From assembly GCA_002384855.1 (NCBI GenBank), contig DGBP01000047.1, forward strand, positions 1 through 19,739: a stretch of DNA of 19,739 nucleotides, given 5' to 3'. The DNA comes from Nocardioidaceae bacterium UBA4001. GTDB lineage: Bacteria > Actinomycetota > Actinomycetes > Propionibacteriales > Nocardioidaceae. Numbering within the stretch: the stretch's first letter is position 1; every line of letters begins with the position of its first letter. Shown here one piece after another: positions 7,061-14,702 of the stretch. A program made the position numbers and the translations under genes. The notes under the pieces are model-generated. The model saw nothing but the letters and a program-made list of their open reading frames with translations, did no database searches and was not told where the DNA came from.

Positions 7061-7849
7061 TCAGTGTGGTCGGCGACCGGTCACGACCGCCGACCCGTAC
7101 TCCTCGGACGTGACCGCGCGCGTCGGGTACCCCAGCTCCTCGAGCACGGCGGCCGCAGCCTCGACCTGGGTGTCTCCCACCTCGAGGGCGAGACAGCCGT
7201 GGGGGGCGAGCCACCGGCGGGCATCCCGCGCGATCCGCCGCACCAGGTCGACGCCGTCCGCGCCGCCGTCGAGGGCGACGGGCGGCTCGAACTCGCGGGC
7301 CTCGGGCGGCAGGAGGCGGATCTTCTCGGTCGGGACGTACGGCGGGCTGGCCACCGCCACGTCGATCCGCCGACGAAGCCGCCGAGGCAGGGCCGTGAAC
7401 AGGTCGCCTTGATGGACGACGCCTCCCACGTCCCTCAGGTTCTGCTCGGCACACGCAACGGCACGGGGATCGATGTCGACGCCGTGCAGCTCGACCTGCG
7501 GGACCTCCGCGGCAAGGGCGGCGCCGATCGCGCCGACGCCGCAACAGAGGTCGACCACGACGACGGGGCGGCTTTGTCCGGACATGCACCGCGTCAGGGA
7601 CGCGGCCTCCTCGACGAGGAAGCCGCTGCGTGGGCGCGGCACGAAGACGCCTTCGCCGACAGTCAGCCGGAGGCCCCGGAAGTCGGTCCAGCCGACGACG
7701 TGCTCCAGGGGCGTTCCCGCAGCGCGCCGGGCCACCATCGCGTCCAGCTCCGCGGCCGTGCGTGCAGCCTCGGCCAGGATCGAGGCTTCCTCCTCGGCGT
7801 AGACGCACCCTGCCGCGGTGAGTCGGCGGGTTGCCGAAGCGATCGTCAT
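7061..7849 (-). CDS. PrmC-related protein-(glutamine-N5) methyltransferase family protein
   Basis: This 262-residue protein is close to the PrmC/HemK-related family found in actinobacteria beside true PrmC. It has TPLEHVVGWTDFRGL and VPRPRS (about 46-75) as in PrmC, SAM motif I VVVDLCCGVGAIG (97-109), GVDIDP (123-128), and a catalytic-site region reading ASPPYVP at 167-173. PrmC methylates the GGQ glutamine of release factors; the substrate of this paralogous group is not established. Normally the motif is (N/D)PPY, and the Asn/Asp contacts the target amide; here Ser168 replaces it, so activity or substrate may differ. No SD is visible upstream of ATG 7849; a GATCGT box about 7 nt away allows a leaderless transcript. 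It is divergent from the DUF2007 gene. Confidence 0.8.
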   Translation of the reverse strand: MTIASATRRLTAAGCVYAEEEASILAEAARTAAELDAMVARRAAGTPLEHVVGWTDFRGLRLTVGEGVFVPRPRSGFLVEEAASLTRCMSGQSRPVVVVDLCCGVGAIGAALAAEVPQVELHGVDIDPRAVACAEQNLRDVGGVVHQGDLFTALPRRLRRRIDVAVASPPYVPTEKIRLLPPEAREFEPPVALDGGADGVDLVRRIARDARRWLAPHGCLALEVGDTQVEAAAAVLEELGYPTRAVTSEEYGSAVVTGRRPH

Positions 7850-7927
7850 GGACGAACGATCTCAGCCCACCCTGTGAGCCGTCACGCCCTTTGCCCGGTC
7901 GCGGACCGCGACGACGGGCCGCCTCCC

Positions 7928-7933
7928 TAGACT
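7928..7933 (+). promoter_or_regulatory. Probable -10 box for the DUF2007 gene
   Basis: TAGACT fits the actinobacterial TANNNT -10 consensus and lies 41 nt before the ATG at 7975, leaving a leader that contains GGAGG. No good -35 box is seen at 16-18 nt upstream. Confidence 0.4.
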
Positions 7934-7974
7934 GGGCGCCCACGTGGGTCGTGCTTCACGGGAGGTGCGTTCAG

Positions 7975-8196
7975 ATGGCAGAGCTGGTGCGGACCAACGA
8001 CCCCGGCATCATCTCGGTGGTCGAGGGACTGCTGGGCGGTGCCGACATCCCGTACCAGGTCACGGACCGCAACATGAGCATCCTCGAGGGCTCGATCAGC
8101 GCCATCCAGATCAGGATCCTGGTGCCGGACCACCGGGAGGCGGAGGCTCGGCAGCTGCTGACCGAGGCCGAGCTCGGCAACTGGCTTCGCCCCTGA
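7975..8196 (+). CDS. DUF2007-family small protein
   Basis: This 73-residue protein matches the DUF2007 'putative signal transducing protein' family: ELVRTNDPGIISVVEGLLGG, then DIPYQVTDRNMS, a basic-acidic strand-helix IRILVPDHREAEARQLL, and a short tail. The family has a ferredoxin-like, GlnB-like fold; no biochemical role is established to my knowledge. ATG 7975 is supported by GGAGG 9 nt upstream. The next gene, the DUF429-RelA/SpoT fusion, begins 25 nt after the stop on the same strand, so the two are probably co-transcribed. A signalling link between them is possible but is inferred only from position. Confidence 0.78.
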   Translation: MAELVRTNDPGIISVVEGLLGGADIPYQVTDRNMSILEGSISAIQIRILVPDHREAEARQLLTEAELGNWLRP

Positions 8197-8221
8197 AACG
8201 ACGGTAGGGCAGGCTGCGGTC

Positions 8222-10015
8222 ATGCGCTTCATCGGAGTCGACCTTGCATGGGGTGGCCGTCGACCCACCGGGCTGGCGGTCCTCGACGATGAGGGAAACC
8301 TGCTGCATGTGTCCGCCACGACGAACGACGACGCCATCGCAGCGGCCCTGGCGCCGTACGTCGAGGAAGCCTGTCTCGTCGCGATCGACGCGCCGCTGGT
8401 CGTCACCAACGTCGTCGGGAACCGGCCGGCGGAGGCCGCGCTGAACAAGGACTTCGCCCGCTTCGACGCGGGGGCGCACCCGACGAACACCGGCAAGCCG
8501 GAGCTCCGCGAGCAGCCACGCGGCGCTCGGATCGCGAGCCGGCTCGGGCTCGACATGAACCCACGGTCGGGGCGCGCCCGCAGGGCGATCGAGGTCTACC
8601 CGCATGCGGCGACGGTGGCGCTGTTCCGGCTGGGGCGGACGCTGAAGTACAAGAACAAGCCCGGGCGCGACCTCGAGCAGCTCCGCTCCGAGCTGATCGT
8701 GCTGATGGGTCTGCTCGAGGGCCTCGCCAGCGCTGACCCACCGCTCCTGGTCAGCGGCCACCCGGCGGGCGCGCGCGGGGCGGCATGGCAGGGGCTACGG
8801 AGCGCCGTCGAGAAGGCCTCACGCAAGAGCGAGCTGCGCGTCGTCGAGGACCAGGTCGACGCGGTCATCTGCGCGTACGTCGCCCTGTTCGCGACGCGCC
8901 ACCCCGAGCGCACCACGACGTACGGCGACCTGGCCACCGGCTACATCGTCACCCCGACGCTGCCCGACGACCTGGTGCCGACCCCACGCGGGCCGCGGAT
9001 CGCCCCGGAGGCACACGACCCCGGTGGGTCGGCTGTGCGCGAGTACGCCGAGCTGCAACCGAAGCTGCGCGTGGCGGCCGACCAGTTCGTGCAGCTGGTG
9101 ACCTCGCTCCTCGACGACGCGGGCATCAACTACCTGACCGTGGACGGTCGCGCGAAGTCCGTGGCGTCGTTCGCGGCGAAGGCGGCCCGCACCGTCGACG
9201 GCAAGCCCGAGTTCACGGATCCGCTACGACAGATCACCGACCAGATCGGGATCCGCGTGATCACCTACGTGCTCAGCGACGTCCAGGCGGTGGCGGACCT
9301 CCTCGACGACCAGGTGGTCGTCCTGGACGACCGCGACATGGGACGGGAGACGGCGAGCGAGGGCCGTTTCGGGTACGCCAGCCGGCACCTGCTCGTCAGC
9401 CTCGACGACGCGCGCGCGAGCCAACCCCGCTACGAGCTGCTGCGGGGTCGCCAGGCCCAGGTCCAGATCCGCACCGTGCTGCAGCACGCGTGGGCGGAGT
9501 TCGAGCACGACATCCGGTACAAGGGCACGATCCCCGACGAGCACGTGCCCGACTTCGACCGCAGGTTCACGCTCGCGGCCGGCCTGCTCGAGCTCGCGGA
9601 CCGCGAGTTCTCCACGATCCGGGACCGGCTCCGGACCGAGATGAGCGGCCCCAGCCCCGAGCCGGAGGACGACGACCCGCGGATCAGCCCGCGTGAGCTC
9701 GCGGCGTTCCTCGCCGGCCAGTACGCCGACGCCGGCTGGTCCCGCACCGACCACTACGCATGGATGTCGGGGCTGCTCCTCGAGCTGGGCATCACCTCCT
9801 TGGCGGAGCTCGGTGACACATTGCGCCCGGTGGACGCGGAGGCGATCACCCGGCGGATGGGCTACCGGTACCCACCTGGTGCCGTGCGACGGCTGGACGA
9901 CGCCTTGCTGTGGGCCTACGGCGACGAGTACGTCGCGCTGCACGGCAACGCCGACCGGTCACCGGCCCTCAGGGCCAGACTCGAGAGGATGGTCCCTGTC
10001 GAGCCACCTGCCTGA
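8222..10015 (+). CDS. Fusion of DUF429 (RNase H-like) and RelA/SpoT alarmone-synthetase domains
   Basis: This is one uninterrupted 597-residue frame. Residues 1-255 are DUF429, a predicted RNase H-fold nuclease-like domain, with the acidic residues in FIGVDLAW (Asp7), VAIDAPL (Asp56), AIEVYPHAA (Glu124) and VEDQVDAV (Asp210, Asp213). Residues about 270-470 are a RelA/SpoT synthetase domain: DGRAKSVASFAAK (309-320), TDQIGIRVITYV (Asp340), GRFGYASRHLLV (Tyr385, His389), VQIRTVLQHAWAEFEHD (414-430) and RYKG. Such domains move pyrophosphate from ATP to GDP/GTP or other acceptors. At the position of the catalytic Glu of the VEIQIRT motif this protein has Gln413 (AQVQIRT). No HD hydrolase, TGS or ACT domain is present, so it resembles a small alarmone synthetase. 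Residues 488-597 are a helical C-terminal extension. ATG 8222 has only a weak SD. The role could be regulatory, toxic or defensive; sequence alone cannot say. Confidence 0.85.
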   Translation: MRFIGVDLAWGGRRPTGLAVLDDEGNLLHVSATTNDDAIAAALAPYVEEACLVAIDAPLVVTNVVGNRPAEAALNKDFARFDAGAHPTNTGKPELREQPRGARIASRLGLDMNPRSGRARRAIEVYPHAATVALFRLGRTLKYKNKPGRDLEQLRSELIVLMGLLEGLASADPPLLVSGHPAGARGAAWQGLRSAVEKASRKSELRVVEDQVDAVICAYVALFATRHPERTTTYGDLATGYIVTPTLPDDLVPTPRGPRIAPEAHDPGGSAVREYAELQPKLRVAADQFVQLVTSLLDDAGINYLTVDGRAKSVASFAAKAARTVDGKPEFTDPLRQITDQIGIRVITYVLSDVQAVADLLDDQVVVLDDRDMGRETASEGRFGYASRHLLVSLDDARASQPRYELLRGRQAQVQIRTVLQHAWAEFEHDIRYKGTIPDEHVPDFDRRFTLAAGLLELADREFSTIRDRLRTEMSGPSPEPEDDDPRISPRELAAFLAGQYADAGWSRTDHYAWMSGLLLELGITSLAELGDTLRPVDAEAITRRMGYRYPPGAVRRLDDALLWAYGDEYVALHGNADRSPALRARLERMVPVEPPA

Positions 10016-10029
10016 CCCGTTCGGGGCAT

Positions 10030-10050
10030 CCCCACGGAGCTGTCGTGGGG
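10030..10050 (+). terminator. Hairpin terminator after the fusion gene
   Basis: CCCCACG (10030-10036) and CGTGGGG (10044-10050) form a 7-bp perfect stem with a 7-nt loop, beginning 14 nt past the fusion gene's stop. It has no U-tract. Confidence 0.6.
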
Positions 10051-10051
10051 C

Positions 10052-10057
10052 TACAGT
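10052..10057 (+). promoter_or_regulatory. -10 box of a probable leaderless promoter for the hemerythrin relic
   Basis: TACAGT fits TANNNT and ends 7 nt before ATG 10065, the spacing expected when transcription starts at the start codon. There is no SD before this ATG, in keeping with a leaderless gene. Confidence 0.4.
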
Positions 10058-10064
10058 CCGGGTC

Positions 10065-10399
10065 ATGGCTGAGATGAGCATGAACAAGGTGATCCACGGT
10101 TGCGTTCCGACGCGACCTGGACCGGTTCACCACCGCGCTCGACTCGTTCCGGGCCGGTGACCAGCAACGGGCCGACGAGCTGAGCGCGGCGTGGGCGGAC
10201 TTCGTCGACCAGCTCACCCATCTCCAACGAGGTGAGTCCGGCTCGCGGGGGCCGATTCTTCGCGTGGGTACTCGACGGTGCCTCTTCTGACCAGCGTGCT
10301 GCGCTCGGCCATACGGTCCCCGCACCCGTGCTGAAGCTCGTCACCGGCCTCTTCGGCCGCGGCTACAGGAAGGACGTCGCGCCGAGCTGGTCCCGCTGA
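10065..10399 (+). pseudogene. Hemerythrin-domain protein pseudogene
   Basis: ATG 10065 opens MAEMSMNKVIHG in one frame, then an extra T at 10101 shifts the homology: AFRRDLDRFTTALDSFRAGD and ADELSAAWADFVDQLTH continue in the next frame. The segment that should give the His/Glu iron ligands (HHHEGEH type) reads HLQRGES and is damaged. After about 10250 the C-terminal part continues in the third frame (FFAWVLDGASSDQRAALG, then VLKLVTGLFGRGYRKDVAP) and stops at 10399. At least two frameshifts and an internal deletion of the central helices leave about 110 codons of a gene that is normally much longer. Intact relatives bind a non-heme di-iron centre. The product cannot be made as a functional protein. 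Family identity is based on the pattern of the two surviving ends. Confidence 0.65.
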
Positions 10400-10439
10400 G
10401 CGACCGGCTCTCCTTCGCGACCGCTCGGGGCCTCGGCGT

Positions 10440-10475
10440 GTAAGCGCGGGGTGACCCGGGAAGGGTGACGCTTAC
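10440..10475 (+). promoter_or_regulatory. Inverted repeat upstream of the acyltransferase gene
   Basis: GTAAGCG (10440-10446) and CGCTTAC (10469-10475) are a perfect 7-bp inverted repeat with a 22-nt spacer, about 60 nt before the acyltransferase start. It could be an operator or a leader hairpin; no regulator is recognised. Confidence 0.3.
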
Positions 10476-10533
10476 GTCCCCCTGGCAAAGCCATGCCCGA
10501 AGGAGCTCCACCATCACACGCAAGGTCTCGTCC

Positions 10534-12552
10534 GTGGCCTACCGTCCGTCGCTCGACGGGCTCCGAGCGCTCGCGATGTACGCCATCGTGCTCTTCCACA
10601 CGAAGACGACCTGGGCCGAGGGAGCGTTCATCGCGGTCAACCTCTTCTTCGTGTTGTCCGGCTACCTGGTCACGACGGTGATCCTCGCCGAAGTGGAGCG
10701 GAAGGGACGTCTGGACCTGGGGCGCTTCTACGCCCGCCGGGTGCGCAGGCTCCTCCCCGCGGCGCTCCTGGCCATCGTCGGGATCTCTCTCATCTTCCTG
10801 ATGGTGGAGCCGGTCGTCCGGCGGATCTCTGTGATCGGCGACGCGCAGGCCTCCCTGCTGTACTACGCGAACTGGCGGTTCATCTCCCAGAGCACCGACT
10901 ACTTCGCGACCGACGTCGACCAGAGCCCGTTCCTGCACTTCTGGACGCTCAGCATCGAGGAGCAGTTCTACGTCGCCTTCCCGATCGTGTTCATCCTGCT
11001 CGCCCGGTTGGGGCGTCGCTGGCTGCTGGCGGGCTTCACGGCACTGATGCTGCTGTCGCTCGGCGTGCAGCTGTCCTTGGCCGGCAGCGAGCCGATGCAG
11101 GCCTACTTCGGGACGGGGGCTCGTGCCTACCAGCTCCTGGCCGGGGTCGTCGTGGCGCTGCTCATGTCCTGGTGGGGCCTCCGGCTCTCTTCACGTGCCG
11201 CGCGGCTCACCGCGGTGGGCGGCCTCGGAGCCTTTGTCGTGCTCTCCTTCAGCTGGGTGCCGTTGTCGCAGTCGCTGCGGGGCGTCCTCGGGACGGCTGC
11301 CTGCGTCGCGATCGTCGCCGGTCTGATGTCGGCCGAGGACCAGCCGCTGGGCCGGCTCCTGTCGTGGCGGACGCCGGTCTACCTCGGTCAGATCTCGTAC
11401 TCGACGTACCTGTGGCACTGGCCGGCGATCCTGGTGATGCAGAAGATCCTCGACGTCGGCCCGGTCGTGATGGCCGTGCTCGCGGGCGTCCTCGCGACAG
11501 GGCTCGCCGCCGCGTCGGCCGAGCTGCTCGAGATGCCGGTGCGGAAGGCGACGTTGTTGAACCCGTTCCGCTGGCCGGTCGTGGCGGGCGGAGTGGCAGC
11601 CAGCGTGGTGGCCGCCGTCATCGTCGTACCCGCGGTGCTGTCCTGGGAGCGCAGGCCGGACCTCATCGCCGGCGGCACGGCAGGGCCGACCGCCACCGTG
11701 AGCCCGCAGCAGGAGACCAGACCGACCCGGGCGCCGCGGGACGTCGACTGGTCGGAGGTCCAGGACGACAAGGGCCGGCAGCAGTCGTGCACCGCGGACG
11801 ACCCGGAGTCGTGCCTGGTCCATGAGGGGTCGGGGCCGCACGTGCTGCTCGTCGGCGACAGCCACGCCGCGATGATGGCCGACATGTGGGTGAAGCTGGC
11901 CCGCGAGCACGACTTCACGCTGTCGATGAACACGGTCCTGGGTTGTCCCTGGCAGGAGAACCTGAGGAACCTGCAGTCGCCTCCCGAGCGTCGGGCGAGC
12001 TGCGACGCTGCGCGCGTGGGGTGGTACGACGACGTCCTGCCCGAGCTGGACCCCGACGTGGTGGTCGTCGCGGGGTTCCCCCGCGAGGACGAGAAGCGGT
12101 GGGGGGACAAGATCGAGCAGCGCGACGGCATGGACGACGACCTCCGCCGCGCCACGCTGAAGGCGACCCGGAAGACGCTGCGCGACATCGACGAGGTGGC
12201 CGACCGCCTGCTGCTGGTCACGACGATCGTGACCCCCAACAGCTTCGACCCGAACGAGTGCATGACCACCACGGACGACATCCGGGAGTGCGCGGCCGAG
12301 GTCCCCGTCGAGAACTCCGCCGCCGACGCGTTCTACCTCACCGAGGCCACCGAGAACGACGGCTTCCACGAGGTGAACCTCAACCGGGCGTTCTGCCCCG
12401 ACGCGCCGCTGTGCCAGCCGGTCGTCGACGGCGAGGTGGTCTGGCGTGACAGCGAGCACCTTACGGCGGAGTACGCGAAGTCGCGGGCCGACGAGGTGTG
12501 GAGGCTGGTCCGGCGCAGTGGCGTCTTCCAGGACACCCGGCTGGTCCGCTGA
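10534..12552 (+). CDS. OatA/OafA-like O-acyltransferase (acyltransferase 3 + SGNH domains)
   Basis: This 672-residue membrane protein begins with the typical AYRPSLDGLRALAMY segment and VLFHTK (His22, the conserved histidine of acyltransferase 3). FFVLSGYL, RFYARRVRRLLP, FLHFWTLSIEEQFY and STYLWHWP follow across about ten TM helices up to residue ~370. After a Pro/Thr linker comes an extracytoplasmic SGNH domain with LLVGDSHAAMM (Ser443) and DSEHLT (Asp639, His642) as the catalytic triad. Proteins of this build carry acyl groups across the membrane and O-acetylate peptidoglycan, teichoic acids or surface glycans. The GTG at 10534 (AAGG 8 nt upstream) gives the usual family N-terminus. A better SD, GAAGGAG at 10499-10505, stands 7 nt before an in-frame ATC at 10513, so the true start is uncertain. 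The target polymer is unknown. Confidence 0.88.
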   Translation: MAYRPSLDGLRALAMYAIVLFHTKTTWAEGAFIAVNLFFVLSGYLVTTVILAEVERKGRLDLGRFYARRVRRLLPAALLAIVGISLIFLMVEPVVRRISVIGDAQASLLYYANWRFISQSTDYFATDVDQSPFLHFWTLSIEEQFYVAFPIVFILLARLGRRWLLAGFTALMLLSLGVQLSLAGSEPMQAYFGTGARAYQLLAGVVVALLMSWWGLRLSSRAARLTAVGGLGAFVVLSFSWVPLSQSLRGVLGTAACVAIVAGLMSAEDQPLGRLLSWRTPVYLGQISYSTYLWHWPAILVMQKILDVGPVVMAVLAGVLATGLAAASAELLEMPVRKATLLNPFRWPVVAGGVAASVVAAVIVVPAVLSWERRPDLIAGGTAGPTATVSPQQETRPTRAPRDVDWSEVQDDKGRQQSCTADDPESCLVHEGSGPHVLLVGDSHAAMMADMWVKLAREHDFTLSMNTVLGCPWQENLRNLQSPPERRASCDAARVGWYDDVLPELDPDVVVVAGFPREDEKRWGDKIEQRDGMDDDLRRATLKATRKTLRDIDEVADRLLLVTTIVTPNSFDPNECMTTTDDIRECAAEVPVENSAADAFYLTEATENDGFHEVNLNRAFCPDAPLCQPVVDGEVVWRDSEHLTAEYAKSRADEVWRLVRRSGVFQDTRLVR

Positions 12553-12558
12553 ACGTCC

Positions 12559-12573
12559 CCGGCCCGGCGCCGG
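12559..12573. terminator. Short GC hairpin between convergent genes
   Basis: CCGGC (12559-12563) and GCCGG (12569-12573) with a 5-nt loop lie in the 25-nt gap between the acyltransferase stop and the hydrolase stop. It is a weak structure on its own. Confidence 0.25.
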
Positions 12574-12577
12574 AACG

Positions 12578-13576
12578 TCAGCGGTAGGCGGCGACGGTGC
12601 GGCGCATCATGAGCTGCCAGTCGCTGCCGCGGAAGCCGTGGCCGGCGCCGGTGTAGGTGTAGAGGCGTGCGCGGCCGCCGGCACGACGGACCGCGCGGAC
12701 CGTGCTGCGGCTCCACCCGACCGGGCAGACGTCGTCGGCGGTGCCGTGGTGGACCTGGACCGGGACACGCAGGCGGTGCAGGTAGTGCCGGGACGAGGCC
12801 GCCGCCCAGAAGGACCGGTTGTCGCGGGGGAGTCCGTAGGTGTCCACGACCTTGCCGCGCAGCTCGGTGCCGGGGGCGACCCAGTGCCGGAAGTTGTCCG
12901 TGGCGCGCGAACTGAGCGGTGAGGAGAGGACGAGGGAGCGGAACCAGGTGGGTCGGGCGACGGCCGCCTGCAACGCGACCCCACCGCCCATCGAGCGGCC
13001 GAGGAGGTCGACGCGGCGACCCCGCACGAAGGGCAGGTCGGTCCGCCGGACCGCCCTGACCGCGTTGAGCAGGTCCTCGGGGTAGCCACGAGGACGCCGT
13101 ACCAGCCCATCCCCCTCCTGCGAGGAGCCACCGTGGTTCCGGTAGTCCGGCTGCAGGACGGCGAACCCGTTGCGGGCCAGGAAGACCCGTTCCTGCCGGC
13201 TCACCTCGAGGGGGTCGTAGGCGGCGGGTAGGCGGTAGCCGTGCCCAAGCACGACGAGCGGGAAACGGCCGGCGCGGTCGGGTCGGGTCAGCGTCCCGGT
13301 GAGCCTCAGTCCGGCGCCCCGGTAGGACACGGCCTGGTGGACGACTCCGCCCTCGCGCAGCTGCCGGCCGAGCTCGAGCCCGCGACCGTCGTACGACGTG
13401 CGTGTGAGCCGCGGCAGGTGGACGAGGTTGAACGGGGTGCTGGTGTCGTTGTGCGCGGCCAGGACGCGCGGGGGGAGTGCCGCTGCCCCACGGCGGGTGA
13501 CGTCGTCGTCGACGACCACGAAGACGGTGGCGGCCAGGCAGGCAGCGGTGAGCAGGACGAAGACCCGAGAGAACAC
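12578..13576 (-). CDS. Membrane-anchored or secreted alpha/beta hydrolase
   Basis: This 332-residue protein has an N-terminal hydrophobic helix (VFVLLTAACLAATVFVVV, about residues 5-22) that is a signal peptide or anchor, so it acts outside the membrane. The alpha/beta-hydrolase core shows VVLGHGYRL (oxyanion region), LQPDYRNHGGS, the nucleophile elbow LGRSMGGG (Ser195), HHGTADDVCP (Asp281 or Asp282) and GAGHGF (His313). This resembles S9-type or dienelactone hydrolase-like esterases and peptidases; the substrate is unknown. GTG 13576 places the hydrophobic helix at the N-terminus. Another in-frame GTG at 13594 is possible and neither has a clear SD. The gene follows the SDR gene by about 55 nt on the same strand and may share its transcript. 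Confidence 0.8.
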   Translation of the reverse strand: MFSRVFVLLTAACLAATVFVVVDDDVTRRGAAALPPRVLAAHNDTSTPFNLVHLPRLTRTSYDGRGLELGRQLREGGVVHQAVSYRGAGLRLTGTLTRPDRAGRFPLVVLGHGYRLPAAYDPLEVSRQERVFLARNGFAVLQPDYRNHGGSSQEGDGLVRRPRGYPEDLLNAVRAVRRTDLPFVRGRRVDLLGRSMGGGVALQAAVARPTWFRSLVLSSPLSSRATDNFRHWVAPGTELRGKVVDTYGLPRDNRSFWAAASSRHYLHRLRVPVQVHHGTADDVCPVGWSRSTVRAVRRAGGRARLYTYTGAGHGFRGSDWQLMMRRTVAAYR

Positions 13577-13631
13577 GGGTCCAGGGTGAGGCACGTGGGT
13601 CACATCCGCTGCGGATTGACCGGATCGCAAC

Positions 13632-14639
13632 TCACCAGAGGCTGCGTCCGGCCGCCCGGGTGCTGATGTGCCCGGACTCGGCGAGCCACCGTGTCGTGTC
13701 CAGCATCGACTCCTCGAAGGAACGTCCGCGGACACCCAGGTCAGCCACCGTCGCCGAGGCGTCGACGCGGGTGCCCGTGGCGATGAGGCGCGAGCCCTCG
13801 ACTGCGTGCGGAAGGAGCGGCCACTCGGTGAGATAGCCGAGCTGGAGCACGGGAAGCGCGGCCCGGATCGGCATGCGTACCGCAGGCAGTCTCCGGCCGG
13901 TGACCTCGCGCAGCATCTCGTGCGGGAGGGTGACGTTCTCGCCGGGCACGAGGTAGCGGCGGCCCGGGTGGTCGAGCGCGGCCACGACGACCTCGGCGAC
14001 GTCGCGGACGTCCACCCACTGCAGGGAGCCACGCGGCCAGAGGGGGAGGCGGCCGCGCAGGATGTCGCGGAGCGACTGGTTGCTCTCCCCGACGTAGGGG
14101 TCGTGGGGCCCGGTGATCGCGCCGGGGTTGACGATGCTCACCGGTGCACCGGCCTCCTGCCGGTCCCGGGCGACCTGCTCCGACTCGATCTTGCTCCTGG
14201 TGTACGGGCCCAGCGTGACCCCCAAGGGGCTCTCGTGGTCGACGGTCGCTCCGGGGCTGAGCAGGGCCGCGACCGAGGAGACGTGGACGACGCCGGCGCC
14301 CCCCGCCTGGATCGCCGCGTCGAGGACCGTGGTCGTGCCGGCCTTGTTCTCGCGGCGCATCCGCTCGGCGTCGCGGCGCCGGTAGGAGTACGTCGCCGCC
14401 GCGTGGATCGCCCTGTCACAGCCTCTCGCCACCGCGTGGACCGCGGACGGGTCGGTCATGTCGCCCGGGACCGTGTCGATCCTCGGGTCGTCCGGGTCGA
14501 CCCCGAGCAAGGTGGCGTTCTCGCGCAGCCGCTCCGGCGACCGGACGAGAGCGCGGACCCGGTGGTCCTCCGCGAGCAGACGCCGGAGGAGGTGGATGCC
14601 GAGGAAACCCGAGGCACCCGTGAGCATGACGACGGCCAT
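13632..14639 (-). CDS. Extended SDR / NAD-dependent epimerase-dehydratase family protein
   Basis: This 335-residue Rossmann protein has the nucleotide-binding MLTGASGFLG motif (about residues 5-14), VPGDMTD (57-63), AIHAAA (78-82), VHVSSVAAL (118-126), the catalytic YTRSK (Tyr146, Lys150) and VNPGAITGP. The architecture is that of atypical or extended SDRs such as dihydroflavonol-reductase-like and 3-beta-HSD-like enzymes, acting on NAD(P)-linked substrates that cannot be named here. The start is ATG 14639, giving the glycine motif near the N-terminus; an ATG 12 nt later is also possible. No SD is present. A CAGACT box 8 nt upstream suggests a leaderless transcript. The hydrolase gene follows on the same strand. 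Confidence 0.84.
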   Translation of the reverse strand: MAVVMLTGASGFLGIHLLRRLLAEDHRVRALVRSPERLRENATLLGVDPDDPRIDTVPGDMTDPSAVHAVARGCDRAIHAAATYSYRRRDAERMRRENKAGTTTVLDAAIQAGGAGVVHVSSVAALLSPGATVDHESPLGVTLGPYTRSKIESEQVARDRQEAGAPVSIVNPGAITGPHDPYVGESNQSLRDILRGRLPLWPRGSLQWVDVRDVAEVVVAALDHPGRRYLVPGENVTLPHEMLREVTGRRLPAVRMPIRAALPVLQLGYLTEWPLLPHAVEGSRLIATGTRVDASATVADLGVRGRSFEESMLDTTRWLAESGHISTRAAGRSLW

Positions 14640-14647
14640 GAGGCCAC

Positions 14648-14653
14648 AGTCTG
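14648..14653 (-). promoter_or_regulatory. Possible -10 box of a leaderless promoter for the SDR gene
   Basis: Read on the minus strand this is CAGACT, close to the TANNNT consensus, ending 8 nt before the ATG at 14639. No SD is present, so transcription starting at or near the ATG is plausible. Confidence 0.3.
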
Positions 14654-14702
14654 GCGCGGCCCCTCACCGGCTGCCCAGACCCGTTCGGGTGGTCTCCGGC
14701 GG

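Noticed and set aside
6108..7930. Two long overlapping plus-strand open frames
   Set aside because: They are antisense shadows of the sigma chimera and the PrmC-related gene, with no SD or motifs.
11191..12459. Long minus-strand open frame inside the acyltransferase gene
   Set aside because: Opposite the SGNH domain with its catalytic motifs; His/Arg/Gly-rich with no recognisable fold.
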